This document shows, in pieces, positions 17,705 to 27,603 of a stretch of DNA of 64,000 nt. The notes beneath the pieces are model-generated. The model did not search any database and had not been told where the DNA came from. It saw only the letters and a list, made by a program, of their open reading frames with translations. Location of the stretch: contig NZ_CP109444.1 of assembly GCF_036227225.1 (NCBI RefSeq), positions 8,165,501 through 8,229,500 of the forward strand, given 5' to 3'. Each line of letters starts with the position of its first letter. Position 1 is the first letter of the stretch. Origin of the DNA: Streptomyces sp. NBC_01478. Its GTDB lineage: Bacteria > Actinomycetota > Actinomycetes > Streptomycetales > Streptomycetaceae. A program made the translations under genes and the position numbers.

Positions 17705-18676
17705 TCACTCCCCGAGCCGCGGCAGCACCCGCTCCGCGAACAGCCGCAGGCTGCGCCATCCCTCGTCCACCGGCATCCCGCCCGACAGCGGATGCAGTAC
17801 GAGATTGTCGAGCCCCAGCGCCACGCACTCGTCCGGCGTGAGGATCCGGTAGACGCCCTCCGCGCGCAGCTCCGCCACGGTCGTGGCCCCCGACTTCACC
17901 GCCGAGCGGATCTCCCCGGACTGCCAGGAGGCGTACGTCCGCGCCTCGTGCAGGAAGTGCGCGCCGTACTCGGCCCAGGCCCGGTCCGGGTCCTCGGCGA
18001 TGTGCAGCAGCGGGGTCTCGGCCCCCGGCATCATCGTCCAGCCCTCGGTGCCGTACTCCACGAGCCGGTCCTTGTAGTACGCCTCCAGGTCGGGAAGGTG
18101 CGCACTGGGGAAGAACGGCAGACCCAGCCGGGCGGCCCGGCGCGCTGCGGCCTTCGAGGAACCGCCGACCAGCAGCAGGGGGTGCGGGTCGGAGAAGGGG
18201 CGCGGGGTGACCCGTACGGTACGGCCGCGGTACTCGAACTCCTCGCCGGACCACGCCTTCAGGACGGTCTCCAGCAGCTCGTCCTGGAGCAGGCCCCGGC
18301 GCTTCCAGTCCACGTCGAACTGGGCGTACTCCTCGGGCCGGTAACCGATCCCGGCCACGGTCACCAGCCGGCCGCCGCTCAGCAGATCGAGCACGGCGAT
18401 GTCCTCGGCCAGCCGGAGCGGGTCGTGCAGCGGGCCGATGACCGCCGAGACGGTCACCGCGATGTGCTTGGTCGCGCCGAACACCGCGCCCGCGAAGGCG
18501 AAGGGCGACGGCATCCAGTTGTTGGCGACGCCGTGGTGCTCCTCCGTCTGCACGGTGGTGATCCCGTGCTCGTCCGCGTACGCGGCCATCTCCAGGGCGG
18601 CCCGGTAGCGGGCGCTCAGCGAGGCGGGGGTCGCGCCGGGTTCGACGAGGTTGAAGCGTACGACCGAGACGGGCAT
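17705..18676 (-). CDS. LLM-class (luciferase-like) flavin-dependent oxidoreductase
   Basis: A 323-aa TIM-barrel enzyme of the bacterial luciferase-like superfamily, which uses FMN or coenzyme F420. It shows the usual features: TVQTEEHHG near residue 40, PLRLAEDIAVLDLLSGGRL near 87-105 and a phosphate-binding LLLVGGSSKAAARRAARLGLP stretch cut as LLVGGSS near 165. The cofactor cannot be told from the sequence and the substrate is unknown. Start ATG 18676 gives MPVSVVRFNL and has GGAGG-type purines upstream. It diverges from ftsY; a small palindrome lies at 18713-18727 in its promoter region. Confidence 0.85.
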   Translation of the reverse strand: MPVSVVRFNLVEPGATPASLSARYRAALEMAAYADEHGITTVQTEEHHGVANNWMPSPFAFAGAVFGATKHIAVTVSAVIGPLHDPLRLAEDIAVLDLLSGGRLVTVAGIGYRPEEYAQFDVDWKRRGLLQDELLETVLKAWSGEEFEYRGRTVRVTPRPFSDPHPLLLVGGSSKAAARRAARLGLPFFPSAHLPDLEAYYKDRLVEYGTEGWTMMPGAETPLLHIAEDPDRAWAEYGAHFLHEARTYASWQSGEIRSAVKSGATTVAELRAEGVYRILTPDECVALGLDNLVLHPLSGGMPVDEGWRSLRLFAERVLPRLGE

Positions 18677-18712
18677 GGGAGGTCCCCCTTCGTGTGTGGT
18701 GGGGGACGGTAG

Positions 18713-18727
18713 CTGACGATATGTCAG
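18713..18727. promoter_or_regulatory. Operator-like inverted repeat upstream of the LLM oxidoreductase
   Basis: CTGACGATATGTCAG has perfect 5-bp arms around a 5-bp AT-rich centre and lies 37 bp upstream of the oxidoreductase start, in the divergent gap with ftsY. The binding protein is unknown. Confidence 0.4.
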
Positions 18728-18842
18728 ATGGCCATGACTACGACCGTCCGGGACCGTCGGCGGGGACCGGGTCAGGGGGGCGACTCCCCGGCCGCGCCCG
18801 CGCTGGGCCCCGGCGAGACCCATGGCTGATACTGGGTGGGTT

Positions 18843-20045
18843 ATGGAAACCGTCATCCTTGCTGTAGTCATCGCCGTGGTCGTGCTCGGTGCGCTCGGCG
18901 GGCTCGTCGTCGGCAGCCGGCGCAAGAAGCCGCTGCCCCCGCCGCCCACCTCCGTGCCCGACATCACCGCCCCGCCGGCCGAGCCGCACGTCGGCGACGA
19001 GGCCGAGACGCCGCGCGACGAAGCGCGCCGGACGATAGAGGAGGTGGATCTTCCGGACGGTTCGGCCCCGGTCGCCGTCGAGGAACCCCCCGTACCGGAT
19101 GTTCCCGAGCTGGATGTTCCCGAGCCGACCGCCGGACGGCTCGTCCGGCTGCGCTCGCGGCTCTCCCGCTCGCAGAACGCGCTCGGCAAGGGGCTGCTCG
19201 CGCTGTTGTCCCGCGAGCACCTCGACGAGGACACCTGGGAGGAGATCGAGGAAATCCTCCTCACCGCCGACGTCGGCGTGGCCCCCACCCAGGAACTCGT
19301 CGACGGGCTGCGCGAGCGTGTGAAGGTGCTCGGCACCCGCACCCCGCAGGAGCTGCGCACCCTGCTCCGCGAGGAGCTGCTCAAGCTGGTCGGCACCGAT
19401 GTCGACCGCACCGTGAAGACCGAGCCCGAGGACCGCAAGCCCGGCATCGTGATGGTCGTCGGGGTCAACGGCACGGGCAAGACCACCACCACCGGGAAGC
19501 TGGCCCGGGTGCTCGTGGCCGACGGCCGTACGGTCGTGCTCGGTGCCGCCGACACGTTCCGGGCCGCCGCCGCCGACCAGTTGCAGACCTGGGGTGAGCG
19601 GGTCGGTGCCCACACCGTGCGTGGGCCCGAGGCCGGGGATCCCGCCTCCGTCGCGTTCGACGCGGTGAAGGAGGGCAAGGAGATGGGGGTCGACGTCGTC
19701 CTCATCGACACGGCCGGGCGGTTGCACACGAAGACCGGGCTCATGGACGAGCTCGGCAAGGTCAAGCGGGTGGTGGAGAAGCACGCGCCGCTCGACGAGG
19801 TGTTGCTCGTCCTCGATGCGACCACCGGGCAGAACGGGCTGGTGCAGGCGCGGGTCTTCGCCGAGGTCGTCGACATCACGGGCATTGTCCTGACCAAGCT
19901 GGACGGTACGGCCAAGGGTGGCATCGTGATCGCCGTGCAGCGTGAACTGGGCGTACCGGTGAAGCTGATCGGGCTGGGTGAGGGTGCGGATGATTTGGCG
20001 CCCTTTGAGCCGGAGGCGTTTGTTGACGCCCTTATCGGCGAGTGA
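18843..20045 (+). CDS. ftsY: Signal recognition particle receptor FtsY
   Basis: FtsY is the membrane receptor for the SRP, partnering Ffh (encoded at 27604) during cotranslational targeting. The 400-aa protein has an N-terminal membrane segment (about residues 4-24), typical of actinobacterial FtsY, an acidic Pro/Glu-rich linker (about 35-100), the N domain, and the G domain with GVNGTGKTTT near 206, DTAGR near 289 and TKLDGTAKGG near 352. I chose ATG 18843, placing the hydrophobic segment at the very N-terminus; ATG 18822 adds seven residues. A repeat and a long hairpin separate it from the convergent prim-pol gene. Confidence 0.95.
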   Translation: METVILAVVIAVVVLGALGGLVVGSRRKKPLPPPPTSVPDITAPPAEPHVGDEAETPRDEARRTIEEVDLPDGSAPVAVEEPPVPDVPELDVPEPTAGRLVRLRSRLSRSQNALGKGLLALLSREHLDEDTWEEIEEILLTADVGVAPTQELVDGLRERVKVLGTRTPQELRTLLREELLKLVGTDVDRTVKTEPEDRKPGIVMVVGVNGTGKTTTTGKLARVLVADGRTVVLGAADTFRAAAADQLQTWGERVGAHTVRGPEAGDPASVAFDAVKEGKEMGVDVVLIDTAGRLHTKTGLMDELGKVKRVVEKHAPLDEVLLVLDATTGQNGLVQARVFAEVVDITGIVLTKLDGTAKGGIVIAVQRELGVPVKLIGLGEGADDLAPFEPEAFVDALIGE

Positions 20046-20060
20046 TGCGTGGTTTGTTTG

Positions 20061-20140
20061 CTGCGGGTCGGTGGGGGCTGGTCGCGCCCACGCGGCGGAG
20101 CCGCACATGTCACAGCCCCGCGTCCCTGAAGGGCGCGCTG
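20061..20140 (-). repeat. Interspersed palindromic repeat, copy C (ftsY-prim-pol gap)
   Basis: Read on the minus strand it contains CGCGGGGCTGTGACATGTGC, the GGCTCCGCC hairpin core, then GGGCGCGACCAGCCCCCACC. It is the most complete copy with D and has the opposite orientation to A and B. It occupies the convergent gap before the terminator hairpin. Confidence 0.78.
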
Positions 20141-20158
20141 TAATCGCCCCTCTTCCAA

Positions 20159-20200
20159 GAAGTGCCCGTCCCTCAACTCACCCTTGAGGACGGGCACTTC
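20159..20200. terminator. Long bidirectional terminator hairpin between ftsY and the prim-pol gene
   Basis: GAAGTGCCCGTCCCTCAA (20159-20176) pairs with TTGAGGACGGGCACTTC (20184-20200) over 17 bp with one bulged base and a 7-base loop. It lies between convergent genes and can serve both. Confidence 0.85.
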
Positions 20201-20211
20201 GGTGTTTACGG

Positions 20212-20877
20212 CTAGGCGCGCGACCTGTGTGCCACGTACGCCAGCGTGCCCAGCAACAGGCGTGCCGCCGGGGGCTTTGTCGCCGAGTCGAGGGCGGGGG
20301 AGCGGAGCCAGCGGACCGGGCCCAGGCCTCCTCGGTCCGAGGGCGGGGCGGTGATGTGGGTGCCGGGGCCGAGGCCGCGCAGGTCGAGGGAGGTGGGGTC
20401 GTCCCAGCCCATGCGGTAGAGCAGGGAGGGGAGTTCGGCGGCCGCGCCGGGGGCGACGAAGAAGTGGGCGCGGTGGTCGGGGGTCGCGGCGACCGGGCCG
20501 AGCGGGAGGCCCATCCGCTCCAGCCGGGCCAGTGCGCGGCGCCCGGCGGGTTCGGCCACCTCGATCACGTCGAACGCTCGCCCCACCGGCAGCATGATCG
20601 AGGCACCGGGCAACTCGGCCCAGGCCGCGGTGACTTCGTCCAGGGTCGCGCCGGCCCGCACCTCGGGCGCGAAGGTCAGTGGATGTGCGCCCGGCGTACG
20701 GCATTCCGTGTCGCCGCAGGAGCACGCGCCCCCCGCGGCCCGGGCGCCCGCGACCACGTCCCAGCCCCAGAGTCCGGTGAACTCGGCCACCGCCGTGCAC
20801 TCCGAAGCGCGGCCGCGGCGGCGCGTGCCGGACCGGATGTCGCGGATACCCCGGCTGCTGCCGATCGTGAAGCCCAT
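20212..20877 (-). CDS. Prim-pol-like domain protein (annotated elsewhere as bifunctional DNA primase/polymerase)
   Basis: A 221-aa protein that resembles the N-terminal prim-pol domain family, with no helicase attached. Visible are the GLWGWDVVAGARA segment near residue 36, a Cys/His cluster CSCGDTEC followed by GAHPL (about 52-66), and C-terminal HITAPPSDRGG. The acidic DxD pair expected of an active polymerase is not obvious; the matching segment reads FDVIEVAEP. It may therefore be inactive or have another role. Similar stand-alone proteins occur beside nsdA in other streptomycetes, as I recall. Start ATG 20877, divergent from nsdA. Confidence 0.65.
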   Translation of the reverse strand: MGFTIGSSRGIRDIRSGTRRRGRASECTAVAEFTGLWGWDVVAGARAAGGACSCGDTECRTPGAHPLTFAPEVRAGATLDEVTAAWAELPGASIMLPVGRAFDVIEVAEPAGRRALARLERMGLPLGPVAATPDHRAHFFVAPGAAAELPSLLYRMGWDDPTSLDLRGLGPGTHITAPPSDRGGLGPVRWLRSPALDSATKPPAARLLLGTLAYVAHRSRA

Positions 20878-21323
20878 GCCCCCTCCAACGGGTCCGACGC
20901 ACCGGTGGTTACGAGACGGATGCGGATCGTCACTCTGCGTCCACGCCTACCCGGTGCCGCAGGATCCAGGCGGCGTCCAGGAGCATCCCGGGTGGTGTGC
21001 TCGGCGGCACGCGCCCCTGCGTGCACCGCTACGCCCACCTCCGGCCGTCCTATGTCAAGTGAATCGTGCGCGGGCAACCGTAGGTTCATTCGAAGGGGTG
21101 GCGAATGGTGGCGTTTCCGGGATCGCCGTGGCTGGACGGGTGATCGTAGGATTACTTTGAGTGCACAAGTCCTCGGGGCACATGCGCTCGTGGGTATGCC
21201 GGAGGCAACTCGTCATCTCGTTCGAAGGGTGACAAGTGCGGGACGGGAAGCCGTATTTACCGGCATTCTGATAGGGCTTGGCGCACAGCGGCGACAAGTG
21301 GTTCCAGGGATGGGGGCGTTCCA
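20878..21323. other. Divergent intergenic region upstream of nsdA
   Basis: No gene is evident in these 446 bp. TAGGAT at 21147-21152 resembles a -10 element, but no matching -35 is seen at 16-18 bp. The region should hold promoters for both the prim-pol gene and nsdA. Confidence 0.5.
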
Positions 21324-22808
21324 GTGGGCGGCAACGGCGGAGGCGGGACAACCGCGGCCAGTACGGACAAGCGCCCCAATGAGCTGCTCGGCTCGTGGTT
21401 CGTGCGCAGCGGCTGGTCCAAGGGCGAGCTGGCGCGTCAAGTGAACCGCCGGGCGCGGCAGTTGGGGGCCAACCACATCTCCACGGACACCTCGCGGGTG
21501 CGCCGCTGGCTGGACGGCGAGAACCCGCGCGAGCCGATCCCCAGGATCCTCTCGGAGCTGTTCTCCGAGCGCTTCGGCTGTGTCGTCTCGGTCGAGGACC
21601 TGGGCCTGCGCGCGGCCCGCCAGGCACCCTCCGTGTCCGGCGTCGACCTGCCCTGGACGGCCCCGCAGACGGTGGCCCTGCTCAGCGAGTTCTCGCGCAG
21701 CGACCTCATGCTGGCCCGGCGCGGCTTCCTCGGCGCCTCGCTCGCCCTGTCCGCGGGACCGTCCCTCATCGAGCCCATGCAGCGCTGGCTCGTCCCCGGC
21801 CCCTCGGCCCACCAGCCGGAGCCCGAGCCCGTGAGCGCCTCCCGGCACGTCGGGCGGCTCTCCCGGCCCGAGTTGGAGCTGCTGGAGTCCACCACGGCGA
21901 TGTTCCGCAAGTGGGACGCACAGTGCGGCGGCGGCCTGCGCCGCAAGGCGGTCGTAGGGCAGTTGCACGAGGTGACCGACCTCCTCCAGGAGCCCCAACC
22001 CGAGGCCACCAACCGCAAGTTGTTCAAGGTCGCCGCCGAACTCGCCGAGCTGGCCGGGTGGATGTCGTACGACGTGGGGCTCCAGCCCACCGCGCAGAAG
22101 TACTTCGTCCTCGCCCTGCACGCCGCCAAGGAGGCCGGCGACAAGCCGCTCGGGTCGTACGTCCTGTCCAGCATGAGCCGCCAGATGATCCACCTCGGGC
22201 GGCCGGACGACGCCCTGGAGCTGATCCACCTCGCGCAGTACGGCAGCCGGGACTGCGCGAGCCCGCGCACCCAGTCGATGCTGTATGCGATGGAGGCCCG
22301 CGCCTACGCCAACATGGGGCAGCCCGGCAAGTGCAAGCGGGCGGTCCGGATGGCCGAGGACACCTTCGGGGACGTACACGACTGGGACGACCCGGACCCG
22401 GACTGGATCCGTTTCTTCTCCGAGGCCGAGCTGTACGGCGAGAACTCGCACTCCTACCGCGACCTCGCCTACGTCGCCGGCCGCAGCCCCGCCTACGCCT
22501 CGCTGGCCGAGCCCGTCATGCAGCGGGCGGTGGACCTCTTCGCCAAGGACGATGTGCACCAGCGGTCGTACGCGCTCAATCTCATCGGCCTGGCCACCGT
22601 GCACCTGCTGCGGCGCGAACCCGAGCAGAGCGCGGTGCTGGCCACGGAAGCGATGACCGTCGCCAAGAAGGTGCGCTCCGAGCGCGTCAACACTCGTATC
22701 CGAAAGACCGTCGACACCGCGTTCCGCGACTTCGGTGATCTGGCCGAAGTCGTCGATCTCACCGAGCGGCTCGCGATCGAGCTGCCGGAGTCCGCCGAAG
22801 CGGTCTGA
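21324..22808 (+). CDS. nsdA: NsdA, negative regulator of sporulation and antibiotic production
   Basis: NsdA of S. coelicolor represses differentiation and antibiotic synthesis when intact; this 494-aa protein matches by order (directly before amtB) and content. The N-terminal part (LLGSWFVRSGWSKGELARQV, then TDTSRVRRWLDGENPR, about residues 20-85) looks like a helix-turn-helix. An internal twin-arginine-like stretch RRGFLGASLALSAG lies near residue 132, as in other large Streptomyces regulators. The C-terminal half is all-helical with TPR-like repeats (for example LVLALHAAKEAGDKPL, ALELIHLAQYG). Start GTG 21324. Its 3' end is partly duplicated in decayed form downstream (22978-23153). Confidence 0.85.
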   Translation: MGGNGGGGTTAASTDKRPNELLGSWFVRSGWSKGELARQVNRRARQLGANHISTDTSRVRRWLDGENPREPIPRILSELFSERFGCVVSVEDLGLRAARQAPSVSGVDLPWTAPQTVALLSEFSRSDLMLARRGFLGASLALSAGPSLIEPMQRWLVPGPSAHQPEPEPVSASRHVGRLSRPELELLESTTAMFRKWDAQCGGGLRRKAVVGQLHEVTDLLQEPQPEATNRKLFKVAAELAELAGWMSYDVGLQPTAQKYFVLALHAAKEAGDKPLGSYVLSSMSRQMIHLGRPDDALELIHLAQYGSRDCASPRTQSMLYAMEARAYANMGQPGKCKRAVRMAEDTFGDVHDWDDPDPDWIRFFSEAELYGENSHSYRDLAYVAGRSPAYASLAEPVMQRAVDLFAKDDVHQRSYALNLIGLATVHLLRREPEQSAVLATEAMTVAKKVRSERVNTRIRKTVDTAFRDFGDLAEVVDLTERLAIELPESAEAV

Positions 22809-22903
22809 ACACCCGAGCCCCGGCCGCGGCCGGCCTTCCCGAACCGCCCGACTCGGCTCCCCCATGCCAGGTCATCGGAAGGCCGACCGCGGCCGGTTTC
22901 ACC
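22692..22903 (+). repeat. Source copy of a duplicated nsdA 3' end plus downstream sequence
   Basis: This segment, from ACTCGTATCCGAAAGACCG through the stop and a GGCCGCGGCC-bearing tail, has a diverged copy at 22978-23153. The tail CGGAAGGCCGACCGCGGCCG corresponds to CGGAAGGCCGGCCGCGGCCG in the copy. Confidence 0.7.
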
Positions 22904-22977
22904 TACGGCCGCCGACCGGGCGGCGCCGGAGGGACGGGTGAGGGTCAGGTGGTCGGACGACCGGTCGGCCCTTTGGG

Positions 22978-23153
22978 ACTCGTATTCGAAAGACCGTCCA
23001 CCGGGCGGTGTGAGGTGCCGGCCCTCCGGCCGAAAACGTCGACCTCGCCGAGAGGCTCCCGACCGAGCCGCGGGAGAGCGCCGAACGGCCCCAGCCCCAT
23101 GCCCCGGCGCCCCCACGCCAGGCCGCCGGAAGGCCGGCCGCGGCCGGTTTCCC
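22978..23153 (+). pseudogene. Decayed duplicate of the nsdA C-terminus
   Basis: In the frame starting CGT at 22981 the sequence reads RIRKTVHRAV, a stop, then ENVDLAERLPTEPRESAER. NsdA ends RIRKTVDTAF...EVVDLTERLAIELPESAEAV. The match continues at DNA level past the nsdA stop codon into noncoding sequence, so it is a duplication of the chromosomal segment rather than convergent peptide similarity. An in-frame stop and small deletions show it is not functional. Confidence 0.72.
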
Positions 23154-23238
23154 CCCGCCGGGAAAGGTTGCGCCACGATAACGATCGCTTGGCCGGAGAT
23201 CCGGCGGTTCATCGACGCGTAACACGTACGGCGCCTTC

Positions 23239-23276
23239 GTCACCCCCGCGAAACATCGAGGGGCTTCGACGGAAAC
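23239..23276 (+). promoter_or_regulatory. GlnR-binding box upstream of amtB-glnK-glnD
   Basis: GTCAC, six bases, GAAAC (23250-23254), six bases, then a degenerate GGGCT, six bases, GAAAC (23272-23276). Spacing matches the actinomycete GlnR pattern GTnAC-n6-GAAAC-n6-GTnAC-n6-GAAAC exactly; three of four half-sites fit. GlnR activates this operon under nitrogen limitation in S. coelicolor. Confidence 0.8.
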
Positions 23277-23281
23277 CGCGT

Positions 23282-23301
23282 TGCGCCAATCTCATGGCGC
23301 A
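23282..23301. promoter_or_regulatory. Inverted repeat in the amtB leader
   Basis: TGCGCCA (23282-23288), six bases, TGGCGCA (23295-23301): perfect 7-bp arms located just downstream of the GlnR box, near the expected transcription start. Function unknown. Confidence 0.4.
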
Positions 23302-23379
23302 TAACCGGACCCCCCGCCTTGACCGGACCGCATACAGGCTTCGCCCGCACGGGGCCGTACAACCGACGAGGAGACGCCG

Positions 23380-25046
<1,667 letters not shown>

Positions 25047-25071
25047 AAAGAAACAGAACAGGAGTCGCTGG

Positions 25072-27522
25072 GTGACGAGTACGGACGTGCGCAAGGATGC
25101 AGAGGACTCCGGACCCAGCGGCTACGCGGCGGCCCGGCTGCGCCTCCTCACTGAGGGGGTGCGGTCCGGGCCGCCGCGCCGTGCCGCCCTCGCCGAACTG
25201 ACCGACGACTGGCTGACCGGCCTCTTCACCGCCGGCAACGAAGCCCTCAAGGGCGTCTCCCTGGTCGCCGTCGGCGGCTACGGCCGCGGCGAACTCTCCC
25301 CGCGCAGCGACCTCGACCTGCTCCTCCTGCACGACGGCAGCGACTCCGGCGCGGTCGCCGCCCTCGCCGACCGCATCTGGTACCCGGTCTGGGACCTCGG
25401 CCTCGCCCTCGACCACTCCGTCCGTACGCCCGCCGAGGCCCGCAAGACCGCCGGCGAGGACCTCAAGGTCCAGCTCGGCCTCCTCGACGCCCGCCACATC
25501 GCCGGCGACCTCGGCCTGACCGCCTCCCTGCGGACGGCCGTCCTCGCCGACTGGCGCAACCAGGCGCCCAAGCGCCTCCCCGAACTCCAGGAACTCTGCG
25601 CCGAACGCGCTGAGCGCCAGGGCGAGTTGCAGTACCTCCTCGAACCCGACCTCAAGGAGGCCCGCGGCGGGCTGCGCGACGCCACCGCGCTGCGCGCCGT
25701 AGCCGCCTCCTGGCTCGCCGACGCCCCGCGCGAAGGCCTCGCCGACGCCCGCCGCCGCCTTCTCGACGTGCGCGACGCCCTGCACCTCACCACCGGGCGT
25801 GCGACCGACCGGCTCGCGCTCCAGGAGCAGGACCAGGTCGCCGCCGAGCTCGGCCTGCTCGACGCGGACACCCTGCTGCGCCAGGTCTACGAAGCGGCAC
25901 GCGTCGTGTCGTACGCCAGTGATGTCACCTGGCGTGAGGTGGGGCGCGTGCTGCGGTCCCGTGCGGTGCGGCCGAGGCTGCGGGCCATGCTCGGCGGGGG
26001 CGCCAAACCCGCCGCCGAACGTTCACCGCTGGCCGAAGGGGTCGTGGAGCAGGACGGCGAGGTCGTGCTCGCCCGCGCCGCCCGCCCCGAACGCGACCCG
26101 GTCCTCCCGCTGCGCGCCGCCGCTGCCGCCGCGCAGGCCGGTCTCCCGCTCTCGCTGCACGCCGTTCGGCGCATGGCGGCCGGGGTGCGTCCGCTGCCCA
26201 CGCCCTGGCCCGCCGAGGCGCGCGAGCAGCTCGTGACGCTGCTCGGTTCCGGACAGCCGACGGTCGACGTGTGGGAGGCGCTGGAGGCGGAAGGCCTGAT
26301 CACGCGTCTCCTCCCGGACTGGGAGCGGGTCCGCTGCCGGCCGCAGCGCAACGCCGTGCACATCTGGACCGTGGACCGGCACCTCATCGAAACCGCCGTC
26401 CGCGCCTCGGAGTTCGCCCGCCGCGTCAGCCGCCCCGACCTCCTGCTGGTCTCCGCGCTGCTGCACGACATCGGCAAGGGCTGGCCCGGCGACCACTCCG
26501 TGGCCGGCGAGATCATCGCCAAGGACGTGGCCGCCCGCATCGGCTTCGACCGCGCGGACGTGGCCGTGCTCGCCACCCTCGTACGCCATCACCTGCTGCT
26601 CATCGACACGGCCACCCGGCGCGACCTGGAGGACCCGGCGACGGTCCGCTCGGTCGCCGAGGCGGTCGGTACGACGAGCACCCTGGAGCTGCTGCACGCG
26701 CTGACCGAGGCGGACGCGCTGGCCACCGGCCCGGCCGCGTGGTCGTCCTGGCGGGCCGGCCTCGTCACCGACCTGGTGAAGCGGGTCGCCGCCGTCCTCT
26801 CCGGGGACGCCCCCGAGGAGCCCGAGGCGGGCGCGGCCACCGCGGAACAGGAACGGCTCGCGATCGAGGCCGTGGCGACCGGCGGCCCTGTGCTCGCGCT
26901 GCGCGCCCAGACCGAACCGCCGTCCGAGGACGAACCCGCCGGAGACCCCGAACCCCTCGGCGTTGAACTCCTGATCGCCGTCCCCGACCAGCCGGGCGTA
27001 CTCCCCGCGGTGGCCGGCGTCCTGGCGATGCACCGCCTGACCGTCCGCACGGCGGAGCTGCGCGCGCTGGACCTGCCCGACGGTGTGGAGGGTTCCGTCC
27101 TGCTGCTGAACTGGCGCGTCGCCGCCGAGTACGGCTCCCTGCCCCAGGCCGCCCGGCTGCGCGCCGATCTCGTACGGGCCCTGGACGGGTCGTTCGACAT
27201 CGCGGCCCGCCTTGCCGAGCGCGACGCCGCGTATCCGCGCCGCCGGGGTGTCGTGGCACCGCCGGCCCGCGTGACGGTCGCCCCGGCCGCCTCCCGGCAC
27301 GCGACGGTCATCGAGGTGCGCGCGCACGACGCCCCGGGACTGCTGCACCGGATCGGGCGGGCGCTGGACGATGCGGGGGTGCGGGTGCGGAGCATGCACG
27401 TCAGCACGCTGGGCTCGAACGCGGTGGACGCCTTCTATGTCACCGGCGCGGAAGGCATGCCCCTGCCGGGGGAGGAGGCCACGGCGGTGGCGCGCAAACT
27501 GGAGGAAACCCTGCGGGCCTGA
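25072..27522 (+). CDS. glnD: PII nucleotidyltransferase (adenylyltransferase) GlnD
   Basis: GlnD modifies and demodifies PII according to nitrogen status. The 816-aa protein has the nucleotidyltransferase motif GGYGRGELSPRSDLD near residue 68, an HD phosphohydrolase domain with HDIGKGWPGDHS near 465 and two C-terminal ACT domains (about 632-700 and 744-816). In S. coelicolor the homologue adenylylates GlnK. GTG 25072 is chosen (VTSTDVRKDAED); AGGAG lies about 8 bp upstream. A longer in-frame start inside glnK is unlikely. It closes the amtB operon; a vegetative-type promoter region precedes ffh. Confidence 0.94.
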   Translation: MTSTDVRKDAEDSGPSGYAAARLRLLTEGVRSGPPRRAALAELTDDWLTGLFTAGNEALKGVSLVAVGGYGRGELSPRSDLDLLLLHDGSDSGAVAALADRIWYPVWDLGLALDHSVRTPAEARKTAGEDLKVQLGLLDARHIAGDLGLTASLRTAVLADWRNQAPKRLPELQELCAERAERQGELQYLLEPDLKEARGGLRDATALRAVAASWLADAPREGLADARRRLLDVRDALHLTTGRATDRLALQEQDQVAAELGLLDADTLLRQVYEAARVVSYASDVTWREVGRVLRSRAVRPRLRAMLGGGAKPAAERSPLAEGVVEQDGEVVLARAARPERDPVLPLRAAAAAAQAGLPLSLHAVRRMAAGVRPLPTPWPAEAREQLVTLLGSGQPTVDVWEALEAEGLITRLLPDWERVRCRPQRNAVHIWTVDRHLIETAVRASEFARRVSRPDLLLVSALLHDIGKGWPGDHSVAGEIIAKDVAARIGFDRADVAVLATLVRHHLLLIDTATRRDLEDPATVRSVAEAVGTTSTLELLHALTEADALATGPAAWSSWRAGLVTDLVKRVAAVLSGDAPEEPEAGAATAEQERLAIEAVATGGPVLALRAQTEPPSEDEPAGDPEPLGVELLIAVPDQPGVLPAVAGVLAMHRLTVRTAELRALDLPDGVEGSVLLLNWRVAAEYGSLPQAARLRADLVRALDGSFDIAARLAERDAAYPRRRGVVAPPARVTVAPAASRHATVIEVRAHDAPGLLHRIGRALDDAGVRVRSMHVSTLGSNAVDAFYVTGAEGMPLPGEEATAVARKLEETLRA

Positions 27523-27603
27523 CCCGTGACCCACTCTTGTGCGACCGGGATACCCTGGAGGGCGATTCCCCAATAGCCACCGACCCCGAGGACCGCGAGC
27601 GCC

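Larger units (their letters stand above)
22809..23379. other. Long intergenic region between nsdA and amtB
   Basis: These 571 bp hold no intact gene. From left to right they contain three GGCCGCGGCC-type palindromic tracts (near 22820, 22885 and 23135), the decayed nsdA tail copy, a GlnR box (23239-23276), an inverted repeat TGCGCCA/TGGCGCA (23282-23301) and the amtB leader with its GAGGAG ribosome-binding site. Confidence 0.75.

Noticed and set aside
27526..27556. Possible promoter for ffh (GTGACC ... TACCCT)
   Set aside because: Spacing of 19 bp and poor -35; not strong enough to list as a feature.
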